Assembly: GCA_029267635.1 (NCBI GenBank)
Contig: JAJUIK010000002.1
Coordinates: forward strand, 1-64,000
DNA from: Moraxellaceae bacterium
GTDB taxonomy: Bacteria > Pseudomonadota > Gammaproteobacteria > Pseudomonadales > Moraxellaceae
Direction: 5' to 3'
DNA: 64,000 nt
The notes under the pieces were generated by a model. The model saw only the letters and a program-made list of their open reading frames with translations, was not told the origin of the DNA and ran no database searches. Shown here piece after piece: positions 19,931 to 28,932 of the stretch. Position 1 is the stretch's first letter. Every line of letters begins with the position of its first letter. The position numbers and the translations under genes are program-made.

Positions 19931-20829
19931 GTGAATTTGTCAAAATTGTCGAAGTCGGGCCACGTGATGGCCTGCAAAATGAAAAACAGCCATTGACCAT
20001 CGGCCAGCGCCGTGACCTGATTCTGGATTTAATGAAAACCGGTCTACGTTCCATTGAAGTCGGCTCCTGTGTCTCCGCCAAATGGGTACCGCAGATGGCA
20101 CACAGTGATGAATTGTATGCCATGCTGCCGAAAGATCCTAACATCAGCTTTAGCCTGCTCACGCCGAATATCAAGGGCTTCGAGGCAGCCAAAGCGGTCG
20201 GCTGTCAGGAAGTTGCGGTATTTACCGCGGCTTCCGAAAGCTTTACCCGTAAAAACATCAACTGTTCCATTGCGGAAAGTTTTGACAAGTTTGCCGATGT
20301 TTTGCAGGAAGCCAAAGCCAGCAATATTCGGGTACGTGGCTATGTATCCTGTATTGTCGACTGTCCTTATGAGGGCGCCATTGATCCGCGTCAGGTCGCA
20401 CAGGTGGTGAAAAAACTCTATGAGATGGGCTGCTATGAAGTCTCTCTCGGAGAAACCATTGGCACAGCAACCCCAGACCGGGTGAAACACGTCTGGCAAG
20501 CTTGTCTGGCCGAACTCGATGCTTCAGTGTTGGCTGGACATTTCCATAATACCTATGGCATGGCCATCGCCAACATTTATGAATCCTTGCAGCATGGCAT
20601 CCGAGTGTTTGATTCCTCGATTGCCGGACTGGGTGGTTGTCCTTATGCCAAAGGCGCATCAGGCAATGTATCTACTGAAGACCTGTATTACCTGCTCTCG
20701 CAGATGGGTTTTGCAACCGGACTGAATCTGGAGGCACTGATGCAGGCCAGCCAGAACATTAGCCAGATCCTGCAACGTGACAATCCGTCGAATTATGCCA
20801 ATGCCTACTGGCAAACTCGCTGTGCATAA
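19927..20829 (+). CDS. liuE: Hydroxymethylglutaryl-CoA lyase
   Basis: LiuE cleaves HMG-CoA to acetoacetate and acetyl-CoA. The 300-residue TIM-barrel protein shows the family motifs EVGPRDGLQNE (9-19, metal and catalytic Arg/Asp) and GLGGCPYAKGASGN with the active-site Cys238. It overlaps the end of liuD by four bases. Its product acetoacetate is the substrate of the CoA-transferase encoded next. Confidence 0.95.
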   Translation: MSEFVKIVEVGPRDGLQNEKQPLTIGQRRDLILDLMKTGLRSIEVGSCVSAKWVPQMAHSDELYAMLPKDPNISFSLLTPNIKGFEAAKAVGCQEVAVFTAASESFTRKNINCSIAESFDKFADVLQEAKASNIRVRGYVSCIVDCPYEGAIDPRQVAQVVKKLYEMGCYEVSLGETIGTATPDRVKHVWQACLAELDASVLAGHFHNTYGMAIANIYESLQHGIRVFDSSIAGLGGCPYAKGASGNVSTEDLYYLLSQMGFATGLNLEALMQASQNISQILQRDNPSNYANAYWQTRCA

Positions 20830-20920
20830 ACCCGATGGCTCGCTGAGCAGCTGAATCAGCCGCCATCATAAAAAATGACCGGCCTCCTGATGGAACGACA
20901 GAATAAATAGAGAGAACAGC

Positions 20921-21628
20921 ATGTCAAATAAAGTATTTCAAAGTGCAGCCGATGCACTGCAAGACATTGTGAAAGATGGCCAAACCCTCGCCGTGGGTGG
21001 TTTTGGACTCTGCGGTATTCCTGAAGCCCTGATTGCCGCCTTAAAAGACACCGGTGTCAAACAACTGACCTGTATTTCCAATAATGCCGGTGTCGATGGT
21101 TTTGGATTGGGACTGTTGCTGGAAACCAAACAGATCAAAAAAATGATCTCTTCTTATGTTGGTGAGAATAAAGAGTTTGAACGCCAGTATCTCAGCGGCG
21201 AACTTGACGTCGAACTGACACCACAAGGCACCTTGGCAGAAAAACTGCGTGCCGGCGGTGCGGGCATCCCGGCCTTTTTTACCCAAACCGGTGTAGGTAC
21301 CTTGATTGCCGAAGGCAAAGAAGTGCGTGAATTCGAGGGCAAAGACTATATTCTGGAAAATTCACTGACCGCCGATGTGGCATTGGTCAAAGCTTATAAA
21401 GCCGACAAAGCGGGCAATCTAGTGTTCCGTAAAACCGCACAGAATTTTAACCCGATGTGCGCGATGGCCGGCAAAGTCACGGTGGCTGAAGTTGAGCAGC
21501 TGGTCGAAATTGGTGAACTGGATCCGGATGAAATCCATTTACCGGGCATTTATGTCAATCGCATTATCGTGAATGCGCATCCTGAAAAACGCATCGAACA
21601 AATGACTTTAAAAGCGGAGGTTGTGTAA
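20921..21628 (+). CDS. scoA: Succinyl-CoA:3-ketoacid CoA-transferase subunit A
   Basis: The A subunit of a two-gene family I CoA-transferase activates acetoacetate to acetoacetyl-CoA. The 235 residues contain the [10 protein letters not shown] phosphate-binding segment (26-35) and the [15 protein letters not shown] motif. It lies 91 bases after liuE and 2 bases ahead of subunit B. ScoA is preferred over AtoD because of similarity to the succinyl-CoA type N-terminus; the CoA donor is not provable from the sequence. Confidence 0.9.
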   Translation: MSNKVFQSAADALQDIVKDGQTLAVGGFGLCGIPEALIAALKDTGVKQLTCISNNAGVDGFGLGLLLETKQIKKMISSYVGENKEFERQYLSGELDVELTPQGTLAEKLRAGGAGIPAFFTQTGVGTLIAEGKEVREFEGKDYILENSLTADVALVKAYKADKAGNLVFRKTAQNFNPMCAMAGKVTVAEVEQLVEIGELDPDEIHLPGIYVNRIIVNAHPEKRIEQMTLKAEVV

Positions 21629-21630
21629 TT

Positions 21631-22284
21631 ATGGCTTGGACTCGTAATGAAATGGCGCAACGTGCCGCACAAGAACTGCAAGATGGTTTCTATGTCAATC
21701 TGGGTATTGGCCTGCCGACGCTGGTCGCCAACTATATCCCGGAAAATATCAATGTCTGGTTGCAGTCTGAAAATGGACTGCTCGGCATTGGCGAGTTCCC
21801 GACTGCGGAAACCGTGGATGCTGACCTGATCAATGCCGGCAAACAAACTGTGACGGCACGTCCGGGCGCTGCATTTTTTTCCAGTGCTGAATCTTTCGCC
21901 ATGATTCGTGGTGGCCATGTCAATATTGCCATTTTAGGGGCTATGGAAGTCTCTGAAACTGGTGATCTGGCCAACTGGATGATTCCCGGTAAAAAGGTCA
22001 AAGGCATGGGTGGCGCGATGGATCTGGTGGCTGGCGTGCAAAAAGTCGTGGTGCTGATGGAACACTGTGCCAAAGATGGTACACCAAAGATCGTCCCGCA
22101 ATGCAGTCTGCCACTCACGGGTAAGGCTGTGGTGAATCGAATCATTACCGATCTGGGCGTAATGGATATTACCGCGCAGGGAGTTGAACTGATTGAACTG
22201 GCGGATGGCATCAGCTTCGAACAGATTCAACAAGTTACGGGTGTGCCATTGATCAATAAATGCCTGATTGCTCAGCAAGATTAA
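21631..22284 (+). CDS. scoB: Succinyl-CoA:3-ketoacid CoA-transferase subunit B
   Basis: The B subunit carries the catalytic glutamate, here Glu47 in the SENGLLG motif. Its [12 protein letters not shown] and GGAMDLVAG segments are typical. Full length at 217 residues. Start at 21631 follows GGAGG at the end of subunit A, giving close coupling of the pair. Confidence 0.92.
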   Translation: MAWTRNEMAQRAAQELQDGFYVNLGIGLPTLVANYIPENINVWLQSENGLLGIGEFPTAETVDADLINAGKQTVTARPGAAFFSSAESFAMIRGGHVNIAILGAMEVSETGDLANWMIPGKKVKGMGGAMDLVAGVQKVVVLMEHCAKDGTPKIVPQCSLPLTGKAVVNRIITDLGVMDITAQGVELIELADGISFEQIQQVTGVPLINKCLIAQQD

Positions 22285-22453
22285 GACATTTTGATCAAAA
22301 AAATACTGCCCAAAAGCTCAACCAAGATCAGGACAAGCAAAAAGCCAACACAAAATGGGAAAGAATCTTGTTACACAGTGATACGATGACCCGAAGTCGT
22401 GAGTTTTTTTACTTGAATTCCACGCTGAACAATAAAAAATAAAGGATTTGAAA

Positions 22454-23638
22454 ATGCAATCAGTTGTCATTGTTGCCGGTAGCCGTACGCCGATGGGCGG
22501 ATTTCAGGGAAGTCTAGCCGGTTTAACTGCACCAGAGCTTGGCGCGGTGGTGATCCGTGAAACGGTCAAACGTGCGGGTGTATCGCCAGAACAGGTTGAT
22601 GAAGTAATTATGGGCTGTGTTTTACCTGCCGGCCTGAAACAGGGTCCAGCCCGTCAGGCTATGCGTCAGGCTGGTTTGCCGGATTCTACCGGCGCTGTTA
22701 CCATCAACAAACTCTGCGGTTCTGCCATGAAAGCGGTGTTACAAGCGTCTGATGCGCTAAAAGTCGGCAGTGCCAAAATTGTGGTCGCAGGCGGCATGGA
22801 ATCCATGAGCAACGCGCCTTACCTGTTGCCCAAAGCACGTGGCGGTTATCGCATGGGACATGGCGACATCAAGGATCATATGTTCCTCGATGGCTTGGAA
22901 GATGCTGAAACCGGTCGTCTAATGGGCAGTTTTGCCCAGGATGCAGCCAACCAGAAAGGCTTTAGCCGTGAACAAATGGACAACTTTGCCATTAGTTCGC
23001 TGAAAAAAGCACAAACCGCCATTACCGAAGGCTATTTTGTTGATGAAATTGCACCGGTTGAAATTCAGGGACGCAAAGGCACTGAAATAGTCAGTCAAGA
23101 CGAACAGCCCCTAAAGGCCAATCTGGACAAGATTCCAACCTTGCGCCCTGCTTTTGCCAAAGATGGCACCATTACTGCCGCCAATTCCAGCTCGATTTCG
23201 GATGGTGCCGCTGCATTGTTATTGATGACAGAACAGCATGCACAGCACATGGGAATGCCGATTCTGGCCAAGATTGTCGCCACCTCTTGCCACTCTCAAC
23301 ATCCAAGCGAATTTACCATTGCACCGCTGGGTGCGATTGAAAAAGTGCTGGATCGTGCGGGCTGGTTAGTGGAAGAAGTCGACTTGTGGGAAATCAATGA
23401 AGCTTTCGCTATGGTGGCGATGGCACCCATTCATGACCTCGGTATTGATGAAACCAAAGTCAATATTCATGGTGGTGCCTGTGCCTTGGGCCATCCAATT
23501 GGTGCCACAGGCGCACGAATTATTCTCTCGCTGATTTATGCGCTGAAACGTCTTGGAAAAACCAAAGGGGTTGCAACCTTGTGCATTGGTGGCGGTGAAG
23601 CCACGGCTGTCGCAATTGAGCTCCCCAATCATCATTGA
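22454..23638 (+). CDS. Acetyl-CoA C-acetyltransferase (thiolase)
   Basis: This thiolase cleaves acetoacetyl-CoA into two acetyl-CoA, closing leucine degradation. Catalytic residues are intact: Cys88 in KLCGSAMKAV, the histidine of GGACALGHPIGATG, and the second Cys in LCIGGGEATA. The ATG at 22454 follows AAAGGA by 7 bases; an in-frame TTG at 22448 is less likely. It is 169 bases after scoB, so it may have its own promoter as well as read-through. It could serve biosynthesis in the reverse direction. Confidence 0.92.
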   Translation: MQSVVIVAGSRTPMGGFQGSLAGLTAPELGAVVIRETVKRAGVSPEQVDEVIMGCVLPAGLKQGPARQAMRQAGLPDSTGAVTINKLCGSAMKAVLQASDALKVGSAKIVVAGGMESMSNAPYLLPKARGGYRMGHGDIKDHMFLDGLEDAETGRLMGSFAQDAANQKGFSREQMDNFAISSLKKAQTAITEGYFVDEIAPVEIQGRKGTEIVSQDEQPLKANLDKIPTLRPAFAKDGTITAANSSSISDGAAALLLMTEQHAQHMGMPILAKIVATSCHSQHPSEFTIAPLGAIEKVLDRAGWLVEEVDLWEINEAFAMVAMAPIHDLGIDETKVNIHGGACALGHPIGATGARIILSLIYALKRLGKTKGVATLCIGGGEATAVAIELPNHH

Positions 23639-23669
23639 GATTGATCTCAATTTATAACTATCTCAACAG

Positions 23670-23699
23670 CCGTGACTTTGTAAAAGTCGCGGTTTTTTA
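23670..23699 (+). terminator. Intrinsic terminator of the leucine operon
   Basis: A 9-bp stem with one G-T pair, CCGTGACTT (23670-23678) with AAGTCGCGG (23684-23692), is followed by six T residues, 31 bases after the thiolase stop. Confidence 0.85.
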
Positions 23700-23985
23700 T
23701 GTCCGTGATCTGTGCAAATTTTGCTCTTGAATTGAACATTTCTGTTTTATCAAAACCTTGCAAAAGGGAGTGATTTTTATTCTCATTTAATATGAAATTT
23801 TCATATCCTTATGAATAAAAATGCTAAGCAAAATATATGATAAAAAACAATATAAGAATCATAAATATAGTTGAATATTCCACTATTGTCTATTTCCTGC
23901 TGGAGATGATTCAATTACAGAACGATGCAAATTCAGTTACATCTTATCTTTTATAATGATGCGGCCAAATGATATAGAGGAAGTG
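23700..23985. other. AT-rich region upstream of the ArsR-family gene
   Basis: No open frame of note. It contains a GAATATTC palindrome (23873-23880) and a directly repeated GAAT at 23855 and 23873, which could be part of an autoregulatory operator for the following regulator. No promoter could be fixed. Confidence 0.4.
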
Positions 23986-24303
23986 ATGAACAGCACCACT
24001 GAAATTCTCGAAATGAGAGCAGCCGCAGAACAGGTTGTCGGCGTATTAAAAGCTTTAGCGAATACCGATCGCTTAATTATTCTGTGCCATTTGGCTATTG
24101 AAGAACTGAATGTTTCCGAGATTGAACAGAAGACTGACATTCACCAGCCGACCCTATCCCAGCAGCTGATGATGTTGCGTAAAAGTGATCTGGTCAATAC
24201 GCGCCGTGATGGAAAACTGATTTATTATTCCATTAAAGACCCAAATCTGACCACTGTATTGAATCTGATGCACGATTTATATTGTCCTAAATTTCCAGAT
24301 TAA
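23986..24303 (+). CDS. bigR: ArsR-family persulfide sensor (BigR/SqrR type)
   Basis: A small winged-helix repressor (LSQQLMMLRKSDLVNTRRDG recognition region). Two cysteines, Cys34 (ILCHL) and Cys100 (LYCPKF), are 66 residues apart, exactly the spacing of Cys42/Cys108 in Xylella BigR and of the SqrR pair. In that family they form a tetrasulfide link on persulfide exposure and release DNA. There are no metal-binding CxC motifs of ArsR/SmtB type. Start 23986 follows GAGGAAG directly; the frame is open to 23956 but without a ribosome binding site. The SulP gene downstream is the likely target. Confidence 0.75.
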   Translation: MNSTTEILEMRAAAEQVVGVLKALANTDRLIILCHLAIEELNVSEIEQKTDIHQPTLSQQLMMLRKSDLVNTRRDGKLIYYSIKDPNLTTVLNLMHDLYCPKFPD

Positions 24304-24381
24304 ATTTGGTTTAAAAAATAATCACTTCTATGAATTGGCTTTTCCAGGCAGGACTTTATATTTCATTTTTTGCATAATATA

Positions 24382-24400
24382 TCTAAATTTATGATTTAGA
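24382..24400. promoter_or_regulatory. Putative operator ahead of the SulP gene
   Basis: TCTAAAT (24382-24388) and ATTTAGA (24394-24400) form a perfect 7-bp inverted repeat with a 5-base spacer, 7 bases before the SulP start codon and just after the adjacent ArsR-family gene. Binding by that repressor is inferred. Confidence 0.5.
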
Positions 24401-24407
24401 AAATCTC

Positions 24408-26141
24408 ATGTCTTTGCCGCGCCTCAACCTGAAACAGCTGATTCCAGCCAGTGAGTGGCTCAGTCACTACCGTGCAGAAACGTTCAAGGCAGACCTGCTT
24501 GCTGCCCTGATTGTGATTGCCATGCTGGTTCCGCAAGGGATGGCCTATGCCATGCTGGCCGGTTTGCCGCCGGTGATGGGACTGTATGCCAGCATTTTCC
24601 CGATGATTGTGTATGCGATTTTTGGAGGCAGTCCTACCCTATCGATTGGCCCAGTTGCGCTGATTTCCATGATGACCTATGCGACGCTCAGCCCATTTTA
24701 TGTGCCAGGTTCAGCCAGTTATATTGAGGCAGCCTGTCTACTGGCTGTATTGACAGGTGTACTTTCCTTATTACTGGGTATTTTTCGTTTTGGTTTTCTG
24801 ATTCAGCTGATCAGCCACCCGGTCATTCAAAGTTTTGTCATTGCTTCGGCCGTACTAATTGCATTAGGACAATTAAAATTTTTGTTTGATGTTCCACTCC
24901 AAGGTGACAACCTGATCAGTTTTGTGCAAAGTGCCTGGCAATATTGGCCTGCGACCAATCTGGAAAGTCTGATTTTTGGCCTGTTAGCAATTGCATTTTT
25001 GATTCTGATGCCGAAAATGATTCAACATTTTGTGCGGGCTTCAGGTCATAGTATTGATTTTATGATCAAATCATTGCCTTTAGTGATGGTATTTCTCTCG
25101 ATTGCGATTGTTCAGTTTAAATGGATCGATTTTCAGCAGTTAAAAACGGTTGGCCTGATTCCACAAGACTTGCCGCCTTTGCATTTTCCACAGTGGGATT
25201 TAGCTCTGGTCATGCAATTATTGCCGGGTGCTTTCATGATTGCGATGATCAGCTTTATTGAATCGCTATCAATTGCCCAAGCCACTGCTTTGCAAAAGCG
25301 CAGCAACTTGAATAATAATCAGGAACTGATTGCACTCGGCTTGGCCAATCTGAGTGCCGGCATCAGTTCGGCATTTCCGGTGACCGGCAGTTTGTCGCGT
25401 ACTGTGGTGAATGCCGAAGCCGGTGCCAAAACACCGATGGCGGGTGTGTTGTCCTCATGCTTTATTGTGCTGGTGGGCCTGTTTTTTACCACACTCTTTA
25501 CCCATTTACCTTTGACTATTCTGGCGGCCACCATTTTGGTGTCCATCTGGAAGCTGGTGATTGTGAAACCTTTTGTCGATACCTGGCATTATTCCAAAGC
25601 CGATGGTTTGGCCATGGGCATTACCTTTTGTTCTGTCTTGTTAATTGATTTAACCACCGGTTTACTGATCGGGATTATTTCAACGTTTATCCTGATGCTG
25701 TGGCGCATCAGTCGTCCGCATGTTGCCGTGCTGGGACTGGTGGAAGGCACACAACATTTCCGCAATGTTTCCCGGCATGATGTACGCACCAGTCCGCATA
25801 TTTTTGCCATGCGCATTGATGAAAATCTGAGTTTTCTGAATGCCAATGCGATCAAGGGTTTTATCATTACCGAAGTCAGCCATAACCCGCAATTACGCCA
25901 TGTATTGCTGAATTGTTCCAGTATTTCCACCATTGATTTAAGCGCTCTGGAAATGCTGGAAGAAGTGAATGACGAACTGGAAAAACTCGGTATTCAACTG
26001 CATTTATCCGAAGTCAAAGGTCCAGTGATGGATAAGTTGCAAAGATCCAAACTGCTGCAGCGACTTTCGGGAAACATTTATTTTTCACATTATCTGGCCG
26101 TTCAAGCATTAGATCCGGAAGTTTATGCCCCGAATCCATAA
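24408..26141 (+). CDS. SulP-family anion permease with STAS domain
   Basis: A membrane anion transporter of 577 residues, with about 10-14 hydrophobic segments between 20 and 430. It has the SulP signature 'VPQGMAYAMLAGLPPVMGLY' near residue 45 and a C-terminal STAS domain (about 440-560; 'HVLLNCSSISTIDLSALEML'). Substrates in the family include sulfate, bicarbonate and dicarboxylates. The BigR-type neighbour suggests a sulfur oxyanion made by sulfide oxidation, but substrate is not shown by sequence. Confidence 0.88.
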   Translation: MSLPRLNLKQLIPASEWLSHYRAETFKADLLAALIVIAMLVPQGMAYAMLAGLPPVMGLYASIFPMIVYAIFGGSPTLSIGPVALISMMTYATLSPFYVPGSASYIEAACLLAVLTGVLSLLLGIFRFGFLIQLISHPVIQSFVIASAVLIALGQLKFLFDVPLQGDNLISFVQSAWQYWPATNLESLIFGLLAIAFLILMPKMIQHFVRASGHSIDFMIKSLPLVMVFLSIAIVQFKWIDFQQLKTVGLIPQDLPPLHFPQWDLALVMQLLPGAFMIAMISFIESLSIAQATALQKRSNLNNNQELIALGLANLSAGISSAFPVTGSLSRTVVNAEAGAKTPMAGVLSSCFIVLVGLFFTTLFTHLPLTILAATILVSIWKLVIVKPFVDTWHYSKADGLAMGITFCSVLLIDLTTGLLIGIISTFILMLWRISRPHVAVLGLVEGTQHFRNVSRHDVRTSPHIFAMRIDENLSFLNANAIKGFIITEVSHNPQLRHVLLNCSSISTIDLSALEMLEEVNDELEKLGIQLHLSEVKGPVMDKLQRSKLLQRLSGNIYFSHYLAVQALDPEVYAPNP

Positions 26142-26320
26142 CCCAAGATATCTTTAGAAAACTATATAAATTTTAAAGTAGGTTGTGGCAATTGGCATGG
26201 TCATTTCCGTGCTGCAAGATTCAACAGAAACTGCCATTAACTCTTCAACTGATGTATTATTTACCCGTGCTGTTGATTTAAGTATCAAGAAATAATTTAC
26301 GTCACATCAGTGAGTTGATC

Positions 26321-26998
26321 ATGCCATTACAACACTTGCCCAAGTGGATTCAAGCCGGCGCCTTTTTGCTCGCGGTTAATGCTGGAATGGTCAATGTCAT
26401 GGGACTGCTTACGGTCTTGCATCAGTCCATTTCTCATATGACGGGTAATGTCAGTTATATGGCGATAGAGCTGCTGCAGGGAAATTATGAGCATGTGCTG
26501 TATCTGACGCTGGTCTTGTTCTGTTATGTATTGGGTTCTTTCTATAGTGGCGTGATTCTGGGCAATAGCCATTTTCAGTTTGGTCACCGTTACGGTATCC
26601 CACTGACCTTGGTCGGACTGTTTTTGTTGCTGTGCTGGATTTTTGTGCCGTATTTTCCCGCGTATTCTTTATTATGGGCCAGTGCCGCCATGGGCCTGCA
26701 AAATGCCATGGTCAGCCACTACAAAGGCACGATTATTCGCACTACTCACCTTTCCGGCGTACTAACCGATTTAGGGCTGGCCTTTGGTTATCTGGTGAGA
26801 GGTCTGACGGTGGATCCGCGCCGTCTGGTCTTGCATTTCCTGATTTTAGTGGGTTTTTTGGTCGGTGGTGTGATCGCTGCTTTCCTTTATCCTTTGCTCG
26901 GTTTAAATTCTTTTTTGGTTCCAATGGCACTCAGTATGCTGCTGAGCGTGAGCTATTGGGGCGTTTATTTCCATTTTCATTATCATTCGGATGTTTAG
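26321..26998 (+). CDS. DUF1275 (YoaK-type) membrane protein
   Basis: A 225-residue inner membrane protein with about six hydrophobic segments. It carries the DUF1275 features: a Gly/Asn-rich first helix (VNAGMVNVMGLLTV), SHMTGNVSYMA, and a second conserved stretch MGLQNAMVSHYKGTIIRTTHLSGVLTDLG. The function of the family is not known. ATG 26321 is preferred to an in-frame TTG at 26315. It ends 9 bases before the next gene. Confidence 0.85.
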   Translation: MPLQHLPKWIQAGAFLLAVNAGMVNVMGLLTVLHQSISHMTGNVSYMAIELLQGNYEHVLYLTLVLFCYVLGSFYSGVILGNSHFQFGHRYGIPLTLVGLFLLLCWIFVPYFPAYSLLWASAAMGLQNAMVSHYKGTIIRTTHLSGVLTDLGLAFGYLVRGLTVDPRRLVLHFLILVGFLVGGVIAAFLYPLLGLNSFLVPMALSMLLSVSYWGVYFHFHYHSDV

Positions 26999-27007
26999 AG
27001 AGCTCTT

Positions 27008-27544
27008 ATGGTTAAAAATGCGCTTCAGGCTCAATTATTAAAAGCAGGTTTGGTGGACAATAAAAAAGCCAAGAAACTCAGCAAACAGGCTCAGCATGAA
27101 CAACGGACCGGTCAAAGCAATGAAGCCGAACTCAAGGCAGAGCTGGAAAAGGCACAACAGGAAAAACTGATCAAAGATCAAGCCTTAAACCTGGAAAAAC
27201 AGCGCCAACTGGAAGAAAAAGCCCTCAAGGCCTCGATCATTCAAATGATCAACCAGCATAAAATTCGCGATACCGATGGCGATTCGGTGTACCAGTTTAT
27301 TGATGAGAGCAAGATCAAAAAAGTCTATATCAACCAGCAAATTTATAATGCCCTGGTTGCTGGCAGTTTGGTGATTGCTAAAGAAAATGACAGCTATGCC
27401 TATTTACCTAAGGCGCTTGCCGAACGGATCAATGAAAAAATGCAGGGCTTTATCATTGTCAATAATGCCGAGAAGAATGAGCAAACCACTGATGAAGAAG
27501 ATCCATACGCAGCCTATATCATTCCTGATGATTTGATGTGGTAA
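27008..27544 (+). CDS. DUF2058 (YaiL-type) protein
   Basis: A soluble, highly charged protein of 178 residues that opens with MVKNALQAQLLKAGLVDNKKAKKL. A long Lys/Glu/Gln helix, probably coiled coil, covers about 20-75, followed by a compact C-terminal domain ending DPYAAYIIPDDLMW. This is the DUF2058/YaiL pattern; no activity is established. It may be cotranscribed with the DUF1275 gene 9 bases upstream. Confidence 0.85.
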   Translation: MVKNALQAQLLKAGLVDNKKAKKLSKQAQHEQRTGQSNEAELKAELEKAQQEKLIKDQALNLEKQRQLEEKALKASIIQMINQHKIRDTDGDSVYQFIDESKIKKVYINQQIYNALVAGSLVIAKENDSYAYLPKALAERINEKMQGFIIVNNAEKNEQTTDEEDPYAAYIIPDDLMW

Positions 27545-27659
27545 AAGCCGCATTATTTTTGACTCCAGCATAAGGCAGCGCAGTTCCTCAGCCACGAAAA
27601 GGTAAAGCCTGTCTTGTGCTCAATAAAATCATCTCGACTGCCGACGAGGAAATCGTCAT

Positions 27660-28574
27660 TTAGGAAATTCCTAAAATCGTTTTCCCAACCTGCACATCAT
27701 CCAGATAACTGACAATATGATGCGGTTGAAAATATTGCGTATTGGCTTTTAAATTTTTGATTTCCGGGCAGACCTCATAAGGAGGATTGGACAGTAAAAA
27801 GGCAGAAACAAAATCATCCGCTGCATAGAAATTAATCCATTCGCCTATCAAGGCTTCCGGCCGATAACGATGTGGAAAAAAATTATAGAAAATCGGAATC
27901 CCTAACGGTGAACCCAGGCTGACAAAGCGGGCTATTTTAAATGGATTTTCCAAATGTTGCAGCGCGTCAAAACACACCACACTGCCTAGAGAATGCCCCA
28001 CCAGTACAATTTCCTCATCGGTTTCTTCCTGAATCTTGCTGAGCAGCAAATTTCTAATTTCTGTGCGGTACTGTTCATTATGCAAAAACAGATTGGCTTC
28101 TTTGGCAAACAGTTTGAGCACCCAAGTATGCAGTTTTTCATAATGACTGGTAATTTTGACAATGGCTTTAGCAAAACGGTCGGTTAAGGCTGCAGGAGAC
28201 AAAATAGTTTTCAGGTTTGCCGAGATCGCCTCAATAGATAACAATTCTTGATGCCCTACGCTGGCGTCATCTGCAATTTGCTCGGCAATATTGATCAGCA
28301 CTTGCTGTTCATTTGCGCAGAGTTCACTGGTATTTTCTAAAAAGGCGTGTAGACCTCGGGTCTGCAGGTCTAATAATGATTTATAAGAAACCGGTTTTCG
28401 CATATATTTTTTGACCAGGTCACCATAAAACACCAGCTCAAATTTTGCCGTACCTAACACATCGGGAATCTGTGCCTGAAAAATACCTTCTAAAAAAGCA
28501 TCAATCCATATTTTCTTGAGCGTTTCCGGGTCCTTATCGGACTGGTTAATTCCATGCACCATGATGATTTTCAT
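27660..28574 (-). CDS. Alpha/beta hydrolase with GHSLG nucleophile motif
   Basis: The 304-residue protein begins MKIIMVHGINQSDKDPE (beta strand plus oxyanion HG) and has a serine nucleophile elbow VGHSLGSVVCFDAL near residue 190. A late His (HIVSYLDD) could complete the triad. The middle about 100 residues are helical and not typical of lipases. Substrate unknown. Start 28574 is chosen because AAGGATAAG lies just upstream; the longer frame to 28664 has no ribosome binding site. No signal peptide, so probably cytosolic. Confidence 0.7.
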   Translation of the reverse strand: MKIIMVHGINQSDKDPETLKKIWIDAFLEGIFQAQIPDVLGTAKFELVFYGDLVKKYMRKPVSYKSLLDLQTRGLHAFLENTSELCANEQQVLINIAEQIADDASVGHQELLSIEAISANLKTILSPAALTDRFAKAIVKITSHYEKLHTWVLKLFAKEANLFLHNEQYRTEIRNLLLSKIQEETDEEIVLVGHSLGSVVCFDALQHLENPFKIARFVSLGSPLGIPIFYNFFPHRYRPEALIGEWINFYAADDFVSAFLLSNPPYEVCPEIKNLKANTQYFQPHHIVSYLDDVQVGKTILGIS

Positions 28575-28932
28575 TGTTCTTATCCTTTTCATTTTTATTT
28601 CATTCTTTGCCATGCCAGCAGCAAAATAAATGTGCTTTGTGTTAAGGCATCTGCTCTTTCTCACCCCAGATCACCGTCTCAAAATGACTTGATTTTTATG
28701 CTAAAATTTTCATTCTTGAAAGGTACTGTCAATTATCAAATGAGCAAGCAAGTTTCTTGTAGAGATGGCTAGATTCTATTGCGAGTTGATCTCAGGTGGC
28801 CGCAACTGTCGAGATATATTTTTCTGAGTAAACGTGACACATTGCATCAATTGAATTCGACATAAGTTTTTTAGATGCTCTCATGTGCAATTCAAGGCTA
28901 TTAAATACATATTTTATTGGGTGTAAAGAATT

